Source: Candidatus Baldrarchaeota archaeon (lineage in GTDB: Archaea; Asgardarchaeota; Baldrarchaeia; Baldrarchaeales; DXJG01). From it: DNA of 56,829 nucleotides. The notes below the pieces were generated by a model that was not told where the DNA came from, ran no database searches, and saw nothing but the letters and a program-made list of their open reading frames with translations. The position numbers and the translations under genes were made by a program. Location: the NCBI GenBank assembly GCA_030587435.1, contig JAUQZC010000071.1:1-56829 (forward strand), given 5' to 3'. Positions 8,621-16,862 of the stretch are shown piece by piece. Each line of letters opens with the position of its first letter. The first letter of the stretch is position 1.

Positions 8621-9808
8621 TTATGATTTGATATACGTTATTTTTATCTTCTTACGTAGTAGAGTTTTAAGTAAAACTGAAACCCCTCTTGGTTTGATTT
8701 TTGAATTCTTTATCGCGTCCTTTGGAATTGTAATTTCAATGTAGTCGTTATGGGTTGTCAAGCTAAATGATTGGATGTTTAAAACTCTTTTGACTATCTG
8801 GTTTATTTTTTCCGTCGTAATGTAGATTTGTTTTTGTTTACAGTTATTGGGACAATTTGTACAGAACTTTGTTGTCCAGCAAACATTTGCGCATGAAACA
8901 GATGCGTTAAACGCGTTAGCACAGCAAGCTGATCTAAAGGGTATGAGCTTGAATTCTCTAGCTATTTTAAGGGCCTCTTCCTTTAGGTCTGTAGCTTTTA
9001 AATATATCTGTTTTTCCTTTATTTTTGTAATTCTCTTCTTTATCGGGCGTAAATTTATGTGGGCCTTTTTTAGCCTCTCTAGTATTTTTCTGGATATTCG
9101 CAAGCTGCCAGCAACTACCCCTACAGCCCCTGCGTTGGATGCTCTCTCAAGAATTTGTTCAAATTCTTCATCGGTGACTCCGGGAATAATAGGTCTTAAG
9201 AAAAGTACTGGTTTAAGTCCTGCGTCTCTCATGTTTGAGATCGTTTCAAACCTTTCATCTGGGGAAGAGGCGTTTGGCTCTAGTTTCTTAGCATATTTTA
9301 TTGTTATTATGGTGATAAGGGGGTTTAGTGGCTGTTGATTAACAGCTTCTACAATTTCATGAACTTGACCAGTATTCAGAAACATTTTTGTTGAAAATTG
9401 CATTGGGTTTTTCAGGTATTTGGCGAAAGACTTAAGATAGTCGATGGTTTTTTCATAGAAAATCGGGTGAAAGGGTTCGCAAACGCTACCTATTGCTATG
9501 AAAGTTCCCATTTTTCCAGGTACGAACCATTTATTGTAAAGTAAGGAGAGAGATACTTCGAATCCATTGAGTTTGTAAGGTTTTGGTTCTCGAAATTTTG
9601 GCCCGAAATCGATTAAATAACAATATAGACAATTATTTGGACATCCTAGCCCCGGATGAACAGTGATTCCGCACGGTCTAGGAATTCTATGTGCATGAGA
9701 ATCTTCTTTAGCTTTCTTAATACTTGTATATTCAGCTGTTTTCTCCAATTCTTTTAGTAGTTCTTCCTTTTTATCTAGGATCGTGACGGGATCATGAGCG
9801 TTAAGCAA
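8621..9808 (-). CDS. radical SAM protein, SPL-like (COG1533 type), with Cys-rich C-terminus
   Basis: The radical SAM cluster motif CPNNCLYCY is near residue 56, in the context of HPGLGC common to spore-photoproduct-lyase-like archaeal proteins, and is followed by SVCEPFHP near 108 and QFSTK near 137 in a TIM-barrel-like region. From about residue 294 comes a dense cysteine segment (CCANAF, CANVCW, CTNCPNNC) that could bind an additional iron-sulfur cluster or zinc. The substrate is unknown; true SPL activity is not implied, as the neighbours are not repair genes. The start is TTG 9808, with GGTG upstream. The next gene on the strand, an unknown protein, lies 21 nt upstream. Confidence 0.85.
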   Translation of the reverse strand: MLNAHDPVTILDKKEELLKELEKTAEYTSIKKAKEDSHAHRIPRPCGITVHPGLGCPNNCLYCYLIDFGPKFREPKPYKLNGFEVSLSLLYNKWFVPGKMGTFIAIGSVCEPFHPIFYEKTIDYLKSFAKYLKNPMQFSTKMFLNTGQVHEIVEAVNQQPLNPLITIITIKYAKKLEPNASSPDERFETISNMRDAGLKPVLFLRPIIPGVTDEEFEQILERASNAGAVGVVAGSLRISRKILERLKKAHINLRPIKKRITKIKEKQIYLKATDLKEEALKIAREFKLIPFRSACCANAFNASVSCANVCWTTKFCTNCPNNCKQKQIYITTEKINQIVKRVLNIQSFSLTTHNDYIEITIPKDAIKNSKIKPRGVSVLLKTLLRKKIKITYIKS

Positions 9809-9829
9809 ATTAATACACCAAATTTAAGG

Positions 9830-10300
9830 TTAAATTTTCTTTCCAATTTGTTGAATTATGTTGATTATTTTGTCGCATAATGTTTTTCTAGCAGTGTTGT
9901 CCTCTTCATTTTCTAAGTTTAGGTTTTCAAGGAATTCTTTTAACTCTTCAAGGGTGAATTTAGAGGGTAGTTGTTGTTTTGTTTTCTCAAGTAGGTTTAG
10001 TTCTTTCCAGTTTAAGTTTGTTTTGAAGAAATGCTTCCAGAGGGAAATTTTGTCAATATCTTCTCTTGTTAGGGTTATTTTGGGTTTTACTTCGGGTGAG
10101 ATTTGAATATGAATATAGTCGCCGTTTTTAAGTTTAAATATTATTAATGAAATCGTTGTCATTTTAATTAATTTTTGAAAACCTTTGATCCATAGGTTTT
10201 TACTGTAATCGTAACCTTTAGCTTCTTCTATTTCATCCTTTAACTTTTCGTAAAAATCTATTAGGTCTTTCCAGCCCATTTTTATATCAAATATGCTCAA
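9830..10300 (-). CDS. hypothetical protein
   Basis: No family recognised. About 156 residues: an N-terminal helix with GWKDLIDFYEKLKDEI, a central beta segment ISLIIFKLKNGDYIHIQI, then a long charged helical C-terminal half with Leu-rich KFTLEELKEFLENL. The open frame extends to 10363, but TTG 10300 has GGTG upstream and avoids overlap with the divergent gene at 10358. It lies 21 nt upstream of the radical SAM gene on the same strand, so a linked role is possible. Confidence 0.6.
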   Translation of the reverse strand: MSIFDIKMGWKDLIDFYEKLKDEIEEAKGYDYSKNLWIKGFQKLIKMTTISLIIFKLKNGDYIHIQISPEVKPKITLTREDIDKISLWKHFFKTNLNWKELNLLEKTKQQLPSKFTLEELKEFLENLNLENEEDNTARKTLCDKIINIIQQIGKKI

Positions 10301-10357
10301 GGCTAACACCTGAGAGGAGTAGTAAGAGTTTAGAAATTTAAATTTGAGGTGACTTAG

Positions 10358-10855
10358 ATGCAATATTTTATCGGTGTTATAGGGATGGATGAAGATATAA
10401 GTGAAGAAGTGAGAAAAATAGCGGAGGAAACTGGAAAGGAGATAGCAAAAAGGAAAGCAATTCTGGTATGTGGAGGGAGAGGTGGGGTAATGGAAGCTGC
10501 TGCAAAAGGTGCAAAGGAAAATGGAGGAATGACCATTGGAATATTGCCTGGCAAATCTAGAGCTGAAGCCAACCCTTATATCGATATAGCTATTCCAACT
10601 GGAATAGGACGAGCTAGGAACTTGATTGTTGTGAACTGTAGTGATGTTGTTATAGCTATTTCAGGTGGTCCTGGGACGCTTTCAGAAATAGGATTAGCTC
10701 TTGCTGAGGGGAAAAATGTAATAGCCATTAGAACTTCTGGTGGTGTAGCAGCGTTACTTGCGGGGAAAACTATAAGAAATAGGCCTATTATTGTAGCAGA
10801 AACTCCAAAAGAAGCTGTTGAAAAAGCTTTTGAATTGCTAGAAAAGTCTATTTGA
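10358..10855 (+). CDS. LOG-like Rossmann protein (TIGR00725 family, SLOG superfamily)
   Basis: A 165-residue nucleotide-binding Rossmann protein related to cytokinin-activating LOG and Moco-carrier proteins. It shows the superfamily motifs VCGGRGGVMEAAAKGAKE near residues 37-54 and ISGGPGTLSEIGLALAEGK near 105-123. LOG proteins use PGGxGTxxE with catalytic Arg and Glu to hydrolyse nucleoside 5'-monophosphates; here Ser-Gly-Gly-Pro replaces the usual Pro-Gly-Gly, and the function of this subfamily is not settled. AGGTGA precedes ATG 10358. The gene ends in an 8-nt overlap with the convergent beta-lactamase-fold gene. Confidence 0.85.
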   Translation: MQYFIGVIGMDEDISEEVRKIAEETGKEIAKRKAILVCGGRGGVMEAAAKGAKENGGMTIGILPGKSRAEANPYIDIAIPTGIGRARNLIVVNCSDVVIAISGGPGTLSEIGLALAEGKNVIAIRTSGGVAALLAGKTIRNRPIIVAETPKEAVEKAFELLEKSI

Positions 10856-11810
10856 TACTTTGGGCATCTATTCCTAGTCTTTCTTTTATTTCCCTTGCCA
10901 AACTATTTGAGAAACCGTATACCGTGTATATTTTTTCTGCATTACTGTTTTTAGCGTAAATTAAAAGCTGTTGAAAATCAGCATGAGAAGAGAGAGGAAA
11001 ACGTCCTGGTCGTTTTGATTTAATGACCCATCCGGTTGTAACTCCGGCGTTAAAATTATTTCTTTTGAAGACATTGTTTAGGGGTACAAGCATGATCCCT
11101 TCAATATCGTTAGTGTTATGGTAGGATATAAAGCGTCCTAGTCTATGATGAAACTCTTCGTGGACCTCGTTTATTTTTGTAATTGATGGATGCGTGAAAA
11201 TTGGATCAGCAAGTATGGAGAGAGATAGAAGTGTTGTTAGTTCTTGGGCTGTGCCGAGTGTTCGGCAGCCTATAAAAACTTTGTTAAATATTTCTATGCT
11301 GTTTTTGCACCATTTTAATATATTTCTGTAGAGATTAGATCTCTTAGGGAAGACGTATTCGGGTTTTCCGTAAGTTGCTTCCAGGATGAGCACATCACAG
11401 TTTAGTTGTTCGGCCTTATTAAGTATAATTCTTTCTTCTAAACATATGTCGCCAGAATACGCTATATCCGTGTCTTTCACGGTCAGTTTAAATTGTAGGG
11501 ACCCTGTGCAATGACCCGAACTTGCTGCGTAAATTCTTAAATCTTTGTAGTCGAGTTCGCATCCCTCACATATTTCGATAGTATTTCTTAGATTCTTCCC
11601 TTTTCTCTTTTCAAGTATTTTTCTTGTTGCTGGACTCATTACTTTTGGTATGTTTGATAGCTGTCTCTGCCAAATTCCTCTGGCGTGATCGCTGTGTGCA
11701 TGAGATAGCAGCACTATGTCCGGTTTCGTTGAGGGAATCCCTATAGGGTCCAATAAAATTCTCATATTATTACTTTCGATGAAAACCCCTTTATCATACG
11801 TTATTTTCAT
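10848..11810 (-). CDS. metallo-beta-lactamase fold nuclease (beta-CASP/SNM1-like)
   Basis: MBL-fold hydrolase with LLSHAHSDHARGI near residue 37 (HxHxDH), AASSGHCTGSLQF near 98, a metal-binding Asp in YSGDICLEER near 118, and the C-terminal RPGRFPLSSHADFQQLL near 270 that matches the motif C/RMMBL end of beta-CASP nucleases. At about 320 residues it resembles archaeal exonuclease-like proteins related to DNA ligase-associated or mRNA 3'-processing factors; DNA versus RNA substrate cannot be decided. The start is ATG 11810 with GTGAT upstream; GTG 11819 is less likely. Confidence 0.8.
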   Translation of the reverse strand: MKITYDKGVFIESNNMRILLDPIGIPSTKPDIVLLSHAHSDHARGIWQRQLSNIPKVMSPATRKILEKRKGKNLRNTIEICEGCELDYKDLRIYAASSGHCTGSLQFKLTVKDTDIAYSGDICLEERIILNKAEQLNCDVLILEATYGKPEYVFPKRSNLYRNILKWCKNSIEIFNKVFIGCRTLGTAQELTTLLSLSILADPIFTHPSITKINEVHEEFHHRLGRFISYHNTNDIEGIMLVPLNNVFKRNNFNAGVTTGWVIKSKRPGRFPLSSHADFQQLLIYAKNSNAEKIYTVYGFSNSLAREIKERLGIDAQSIK

Positions 11811-12088
11811 ATTTATCACTTAATTATTCGGCTTTGGTAGCGCGGAGTTGTCTTCATATGTTAATGTTATCTTGCTAATTTTAAATTAGGTATCACAAGT
11901 CCTTTTTCTTTCTCCTCCCTTTCTACTAACTTTTCGGTTTTAGTGAGATTGGCATGCAACATTAATAACTTTTAATTACGAAGAGGCGGCACTTTTTTAC
12001 ACATGGTTTTAGGTTAATTTGAATATATTTAAATCATTTTAAGACAAAGAAAAATTAATTAAGATTTTTATTTGAAAGGGTGGATTTA

Positions 12089-12916
12089 ATGGCGAGTTTA
12101 AAGTTTCGTTTAGCAAAATGGGCTAAATACGGGGAATATGAGAAGTTTGTGCTTTTTGTGTTTGCTGTTTTATTGATTTTAAATCTTCCGTTTATATTTT
12201 ATGCTATTTGTAATGATCCGGTCGTTTTGGTTCCAATGGCTTTTATATGTTTTTCAGAATTTGTCTTAATTTACTTTTATACTTTTAGTGTAGTTCGCCG
12301 TAATTTTAAGCCATTATTAGACCACGAAATTTTGAAACTTGCAGAAAAATTGAAAAGAAAGCCAAAGCATCATGAAGTTATGAAGAGTCTTGGCATTGGA
12401 AGCAAGGATGCCGAAGAGGGATTAAAAGCGGTATCTTTAGCATTGAATGAAATGTTTGGAAAGGCACCCGAAATAGTTGAAAGGGAAAGAGTAAGGAAAG
12501 CTTTGATGAAAAAGACTTTAGAATGGGGAGGGATTTTAAATCTGCCAAAGGCTTACGCAGAAATTGAGAACGTTACATGGAAAGAAATAGTAGAGGCCAT
12601 TAAGGTATGGTTAAAGGGAGAAAAACCAATTCTCGAATGTATAGTGGATCATTTGTATGTTTTAGCTGATAAGTTCTCGGATCAACAGCTTGAGGTCCTT
12701 AAATTGGCTCATGATAAGAATGGAAAAATTACAATAGACGAGGTGGCTTTAAGACTTGGGTATTCAATTAATCAAGCTCAAAAGCTTTTAAAGTCTTTTG
12801 AAGATTTGGGGGTAGCCTATTCTGCTGTTGAAAGAGGGGTAAAGTATTGGTACTTCCCAGCGCTTTGGAAACTAAACAGAAAAAGAAGTAAGGCGAAAAC
12901 TCACAGAACCGTTTAA
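12089..12916 (+). CDS. membrane-anchored winged-helix protein
   Basis: Two adjacent hydrophobic helices (about residues 20-42 and 46-66, FVLFVFAVLLILNLPFIFYA and MAFICFSEFVLIYFYTF) are followed by a soluble part of 200 residues. That part contains two HTH-like segments: KRKPKHHEVMKSLGIGSKDA near 90 and DEVALRLGYSINQAQKLLKS near 213. A membrane-tethered DNA- or protein-binding regulator is a fair inference; I know no named family. The ATG at 12089 follows GGTGGAT closely; the TATA-like ATATATTTAAAT is near 12020. Codon use and context are ordinary. Confidence 0.7.
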   Translation: MASLKFRLAKWAKYGEYEKFVLFVFAVLLILNLPFIFYAICNDPVVLVPMAFICFSEFVLIYFYTFSVVRRNFKPLLDHEILKLAEKLKRKPKHHEVMKSLGIGSKDAEEGLKAVSLALNEMFGKAPEIVERERVRKALMKKTLEWGGILNLPKAYAEIENVTWKEIVEAIKVWLKGEKPILECIVDHLYVLADKFSDQQLEVLKLAHDKNGKITIDEVALRLGYSINQAQKLLKSFEDLGVAYSAVERGVKYWYFPALWKLNRKRSKAKTHRTV

Positions 12917-13007
12917 ATTATTTTCTTTTTCGGTATCTTTGGAAAAACTAATTTTTATTTTTACCTTGCTTTTTATTTTATTTAACAAATATTGATTATA
13001 GACGGAG

Positions 13008-13054
13008 AACTGCTGCCAGATGGGGGCTTTTGAAAGTCGATTATAATAGCAGTT
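13008..13054. other. nested inverted repeat, possible structured RNA
   Basis: AACTGCT at 13008-13014 is complementary to AGCAGTT at 13048-13054, and between them GGCTT and AAGTC can form a small stem with loop TTGA. It lies in the spacer before the coiled-coil gene and upstream of a TATA-like GATATATAA at 13074, so it is probably not that gene's leader. Confidence 0.3.
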
Positions 13055-13172
13055 GAACCAGTTAGATGTAATAAGATATATAACTTACATCCGGAATAAC
13101 TATTTCTTGTACCATAAGGTTACCTTAGTAGTAGAAAGTAGCTTTAAATTAATTGTAACGGAGGGATTAATA

Positions 13173-13553
13173 ATTCCGTTATTTAGGAAAAAAGGCGTCA
13201 AAGATCTTAAGGAAATAACGGATATCATCAAAGGCTTTATAAAAATGACTACCTCCGCATTGAACGACCTCGACAATCGGTTGAGAAATGTGGAAAAAAT
13301 TATTGAGAAATTTCCAATAATAGAGTCTCTTCAACAAAGGATATCATCCCTAGAAACAAAAATAGATGAATTAGAAAAGAAGATGGCTATGCCAAGGGCC
13401 GTATCTGCACCTATTACAACAGTAACAACACCGCAACCTAGACCGCCCATAGAAACCGTCGGGCCCGTTAAGGAAGCAAGTGATTTTGAGAGGTTAAAAA
13501 GGGAAATGAGAAAAGAATTAGAAAAACTAAAAGCTTTAGCAAGTCTAAGTTAG
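13173..13553 (+). CDS. coiled-coil protein with Pro-rich linker, non-AUG start likely
   Basis: A protein of about 127 residues starting (I/M)PLFRKKGVKDLKEI, then a long coiled coil with heptads through IESLQQRISSLETKIDELEKKM, a Pro/Thr-rich linker (APITTVTTPQPRPP) and a final charged helix. No family name is offered. The frame is open from ATG 13053, but the first 40 residues look like translated spacer and contain a TATA box (13074-13082). GGAGGG at 13160-13165 is the obvious ribosome site, and only ATA 13170 and ATT 13173 lie at the right distance, so initiation at ATT 13173 is proposed. The alternative is ATG 13053. Confidence 0.6.
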   Translation: MPLFRKKGVKDLKEITDIIKGFIKMTTSALNDLDNRLRNVEKIIEKFPIIESLQQRISSLETKIDELEKKMAMPRAVSAPITTVTTPQPRPPIETVGPVKEASDFERLKREMRKELEKLKALASLS

Positions 13554-13608
13554 TTCACCTAACATTAATTGGTCATCGTTTTTGCATTCGATATATTAGT
13601 TTCCCAAT

Positions 13609-14700
13609 TTAGATTAGGAGGTAATCGTAGAGTTCTTCGCCTTTCATTTCTCCTTCAATATACGGTTTTAGTTCGCCTGCTTTTTCGATCCTAATTAGCG
13701 AGCTTTTATACCAGGGTGCCTTCGGCGGGGAGAAGTATTTGCCGATTCCCTCTGTTACATAGTCTTCTGAACTTACATCGAGATCAACATAGGTATTAAA
13801 GTCATGAATTATGTCGGTCGGAACCATACCCATCTTTAAAACTGCGTCAAGGACCCTCCTCCAGCGTTCTAAAGGGCAATCAGCATGTGTCATGCAAAAA
13901 TATCCAACACCTCTGATATCCTTTCGCAGGGACTCTACACCACGTGAAACAAATAATATTAGCCCCCATAGCGTGTCGGGAGGATCTGTGAAGAATACGT
14001 CAAAGGATCCTGCTAAATTCTCGGGAAGAGGGTGTCTTAAATCGTGTTTTATGACCTCTATGTTTAATTCTTCTTTCTCAGAGACTTTTTTAATAAAAGA
14101 GCGAAGATCATCATCTACGTCTAGAATAGCGACTCTTTCGGGTAGTTTTGTAAGCGCTATGGCTAGGCTGACGAGATCATCGTCACCTAACAAAATGATC
14201 TCTTTTCCTTCTAAATCTCCTTTCTCGTATAGAAAAACCATTCTGTTAATTGCGTCTTGAGGATGTATAGGTGCCTGGTCATACTCGTATTTAACTTTGG
14301 GTCGATTTGAAACGATTTTGCTGTATTTTTTGTATATCTCCAGAAACTTTCCTTTGATAACTATTGTTTTCCCAGAGCACGATTTACATGTAAAAAAGTC
14401 TTTATGTTTAAATTTTAGATCTTCTTGGGCTAATTGAAGTCCTTTATTTGTCAAAGTAAGCATATCTGTATCTTTTCTTTCAACTATTCCTTTTTCTAAT
14501 AATGTTAGCATAATCTTGAAGACGTCAATTATATATTCACCTGAATTTGATGTAACCGTCCAAAAATCAGCAATGCCCAACCTGTATAATGCGCGAATAA
14601 CTCTTCTGACTGCTTCGATTGACACTTCTCTTTTAACAACGCCTTTCATAGATGCTTCTTTTGCTAATGACTCTAAAATTTTGAAACTTTTAGTGTTCAT
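13609..14700 (-). CDS. bpsA: N4-bis(aminopropyl)spermidine synthase (branched polyamine)
   Basis: Transfers aminopropyl groups to spermidine to give branched pentaamines, compounds of thermophiles. The 363-residue protein has an N-terminal winged-helix part, a zinc-type pair FFTCKSCSG near residue 104, a SAM-like fold with IILLGDDDLVSLA near 170, and the catalytic-site motif FFTDPPDT near 239, where the Asp-Pro-Pro is characteristic of BpsA and its COG1568 relatives. The C-terminal flexible tail rich in Glu and Gly is present. GGAGG is placed 7 nt before ATG 14700. It implies spermidine-based polyamine metabolism and a warm habitat, an inference from known holders of the gene. Confidence 0.9.
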   Translation of the reverse strand: MNTKSFKILESLAKEASMKGVVKREVSIEAVRRVIRALYRLGIADFWTVTSNSGEYIIDVFKIMLTLLEKGIVERKDTDMLTLTNKGLQLAQEDLKFKHKDFFTCKSCSGKTIVIKGKFLEIYKKYSKIVSNRPKVKYEYDQAPIHPQDAINRMVFLYEKGDLEGKEIILLGDDDLVSLAIALTKLPERVAILDVDDDLRSFIKKVSEKEELNIEVIKHDLRHPLPENLAGSFDVFFTDPPDTLWGLILFVSRGVESLRKDIRGVGYFCMTHADCPLERWRRVLDAVLKMGMVPTDIIHDFNTYVDLDVSSEDYVTEGIGKYFSPPKAPWYKSSLIRIEKAGELKPYIEGEMKGEELYDYLLI

Positions 14701-14772
14701 ATCAATTCCTCCATTTCTCTACCTGTTTAAAGTTAAATTTTGCAAGTATTGAGCAACACATATATAGATTTC

Positions 14773-15951
14773 TTACGGGTTACGTCGGAGAAGACGTAGA
14801 TTTAATGCGGTTGCTACATATATTTTGGTTGTATCCAAAACGTCTTTAATTGACACGTGTTCTTCCGGCGTATGTGCAATCGTTATATCACCAGGTCCAA
14901 AAATTATAGTTGGTATTTTGGCCTTTGTGATTAGGGTCTCAGCATCTGTCCAAGACTTCATAACGCTTAATTCTGGATTAACTCCTAGAACTTTTCGATA
15001 TACATCACACACAATACGTACAATTGGTTCATCGCTACTTAATTTCACAGCTGGCCCGTAGTCCGATAGTGTTATTTTAAAGTTGGATATATGACCATTA
15101 TTTTTAAGACCCCTTAATATTCTTATCATTTCTTTTCTGACAACATTCTCGGATTGTTCAGGTAGAAGATTAATGTTTATTTCGATCCTGCATTGATGTG
15201 GTACTATTAGTTGGCCTGAGCCGCCGATTATTTTATTTACGTTGAAGGATGCTTTTCCGAAGATTTTATCCTCAATTTTAAATAGTTTTGAATTAGCAAA
15301 TAGTTCTAGGAATCTAAATGCACCATAGATAGCATTTAAACCCTTGGTAGGGAAGCCTCCATGGGCAGGTCTACCGTAAATAGTGATAGCAACATCTAGA
15401 TAGCCCATTTGCCAAGGGGCTATCTTCATGTTTGTCGGTTCGGTAACAATTGCCCACTTAGAACGGATACCGGATTCCACTAAATGTAAGGTACCTTTCC
15501 CATCTCTCTCCTCGTCAACGACAAAAGAGAAAATAATTTCTCCATCCATGTGATTTTCAAATTCAACAAGAACTCTGGCTGTCTCCATCATTGCGGATAG
15601 TCCGGATTTCATGTCAACTGATCCAAATCCATAAAGTTTATCGCCGACAATCTTGGGTTCAAAGGATTCTTCACCTGTTTCTGGAAATACGGTGTCCATA
15701 TGCCCGTTAAGCATAAGCGAGGGAATTTTTTCTTTCACTCCGATGCGAGCAATTACATTAAAGCGTTTTTTATCTACCCAGTTTTTCTGAACAGAAATTC
15801 CCCATTCGCTTAGCGTGTTGAAAATATACTCACCAATTTCCCTTTCCATCCCAGTTATACTTGGAATACTTATTAATTTCTTTAATGTATTGACAATATT
15901 ATCTTTTTTGACTTTTTCAACAGCCTTGTTCAATATAATGCTGGTAGTCAT
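14773..15951 (-). CDS. M20-family metallopeptidase/deacylase (ArgE/DapE/CPG2 type)
   Basis: A two-domain M20 hydrolase of 392 residues. The zinc sites read NGHMDTVFP near residue 82 (His, with Asp activating it), GFGSVDMKSGLSAM near 108 (bridging Asp), VVDEERDGKGT near 144 (catalytic and metal Glu), and FGPGDITIAHTPEEHVSI near 355. The lid domain includes GRPAHGGFPTKG near 193. Members remove acyl groups from amino acids or cleave dipeptides; here ArgE/DapE-like deacylation or a carboxypeptidase role are both possible and the neighbours do not decide. GGTGG precedes the start. Confidence 0.85.
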   Translation of the reverse strand: MTTSIILNKAVEKVKKDNIVNTLKKLISIPSITGMEREIGEYIFNTLSEWGISVQKNWVDKKRFNVIARIGVKEKIPSLMLNGHMDTVFPETGEESFEPKIVGDKLYGFGSVDMKSGLSAMMETARVLVEFENHMDGEIIFSFVVDEERDGKGTLHLVESGIRSKWAIVTEPTNMKIAPWQMGYLDVAITIYGRPAHGGFPTKGLNAIYGAFRFLELFANSKLFKIEDKIFGKASFNVNKIIGGSGQLIVPHQCRIEININLLPEQSENVVRKEMIRILRGLKNNGHISNFKITLSDYGPAVKLSSDEPIVRIVCDVYRKVLGVNPELSVMKSWTDAETLITKAKIPTIIFGPGDITIAHTPEEHVSIKDVLDTTKIYVATALNLRLLRRNP

Positions 15952-16022
15952 TATGCCACCTTCATTGTGAAAGTCTTTTTACAGGTGCGGTTGTTAATCC
16001 TTAGAACTGTTGGTATTCTTAC

Positions 16023-16736
16023 TCAATATAATTTTATTCCCCTTTCTTTTATTCTCTTCATTACAAAGTCGTATCGATAAAGACATTCAAGTTCAAGACC
16101 GTCAACACCATGCTTTAATAAGGTTTTCATAAGTTTTTCAACACCTCTTGGGCCAGCTGTCTCCCACATCGTTGCGCAATACGCGTAGGCTCTATGTTTC
16201 AGTAAGATTTTTATAGCATCTATTTGCCACCAAAAGTATTTTCCCTCTGCACCTGTAATCCTTTCAAACGATTCTTCGTCAAAACCTTTAATTGACACTC
16301 TAACTTCCATGTTCGGGTAACTGGCTAGAAGTTTCGCTAGTTCTGGGAATTTGGCAATCAATATTCCATTGGTTTCAATAATACATGTAAGATCTGAAGC
16401 TTTTTCACCAAAGATCTCAACAAGCTTAGTGAAATGCTCTATACATAGTGTTGGTTCACCGCCTGATAATCTAACTCTGTGAAGCTTCTTTCTTCTAGCT
16501 GTTTCTACAACTTTTTTGAAGACTTTTTCAACGGAGTAAAATTTGCCTATTTCAGCTGGTCTACTATTTACTCTTGAGGACCAGCAAAAAGCGCAATCTA
16601 GGAAACATCCTACACAGTCAGCGGTGACGTCTCCTGCATACTGCTTGCTAATTCTAAACCTATAATATTTCCTTTTGTCTTCATTGCATACTATTTTTTG
16701 AATTTTTTCTAGTTTTTCAAGGGGGTCAAAGACCAT
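16023..16736 (-). CDS. radical SAM protein
   Basis: A short radical SAM enzyme of 237 residues with the cluster motif CFLDCAFCW near residues 41-49, preceded by another Cys (ADCVGC). The SAM-binding RLSGGEPTLC near 93 is the usual GGE motif, followed by IIETNGILIA near 120. It resembles the activase/NrdG-like and other minimal archaeal radical SAM proteins, but no glycyl-radical partner lies nearby, so the reaction is unknown. ATG 16736 has AGGTG upstream. It is transcribed away from the RING-like membrane protein gene. Confidence 0.8.
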   Translation of the reverse strand: MVFDPLEKLEKIQKIVCNEDKRKYYRFRISKQYAGDVTADCVGCFLDCAFCWSSRVNSRPAEIGKFYSVEKVFKKVVETARRKKLHRVRLSGGEPTLCIEHFTKLVEIFGEKASDLTCIIETNGILIAKFPELAKLLASYPNMEVRVSIKGFDEESFERITGAEGKYFWWQIDAIKILLKHRAYAYCATMWETAGPRGVEKLMKTLLKHGVDGLELECLYRYDFVMKRIKERGIKLY

Positions 16737-16862
16737 TTGAAAACACCTGTATGTTGTAATCCATGTGACATCTTAGTGATTATACATCACTCTTATATTC
16801 TGAGTTTTGGATTTAATATCCTAAATATTAGTTATCTTACGATAAAGTAGATGGTGGAGTAG

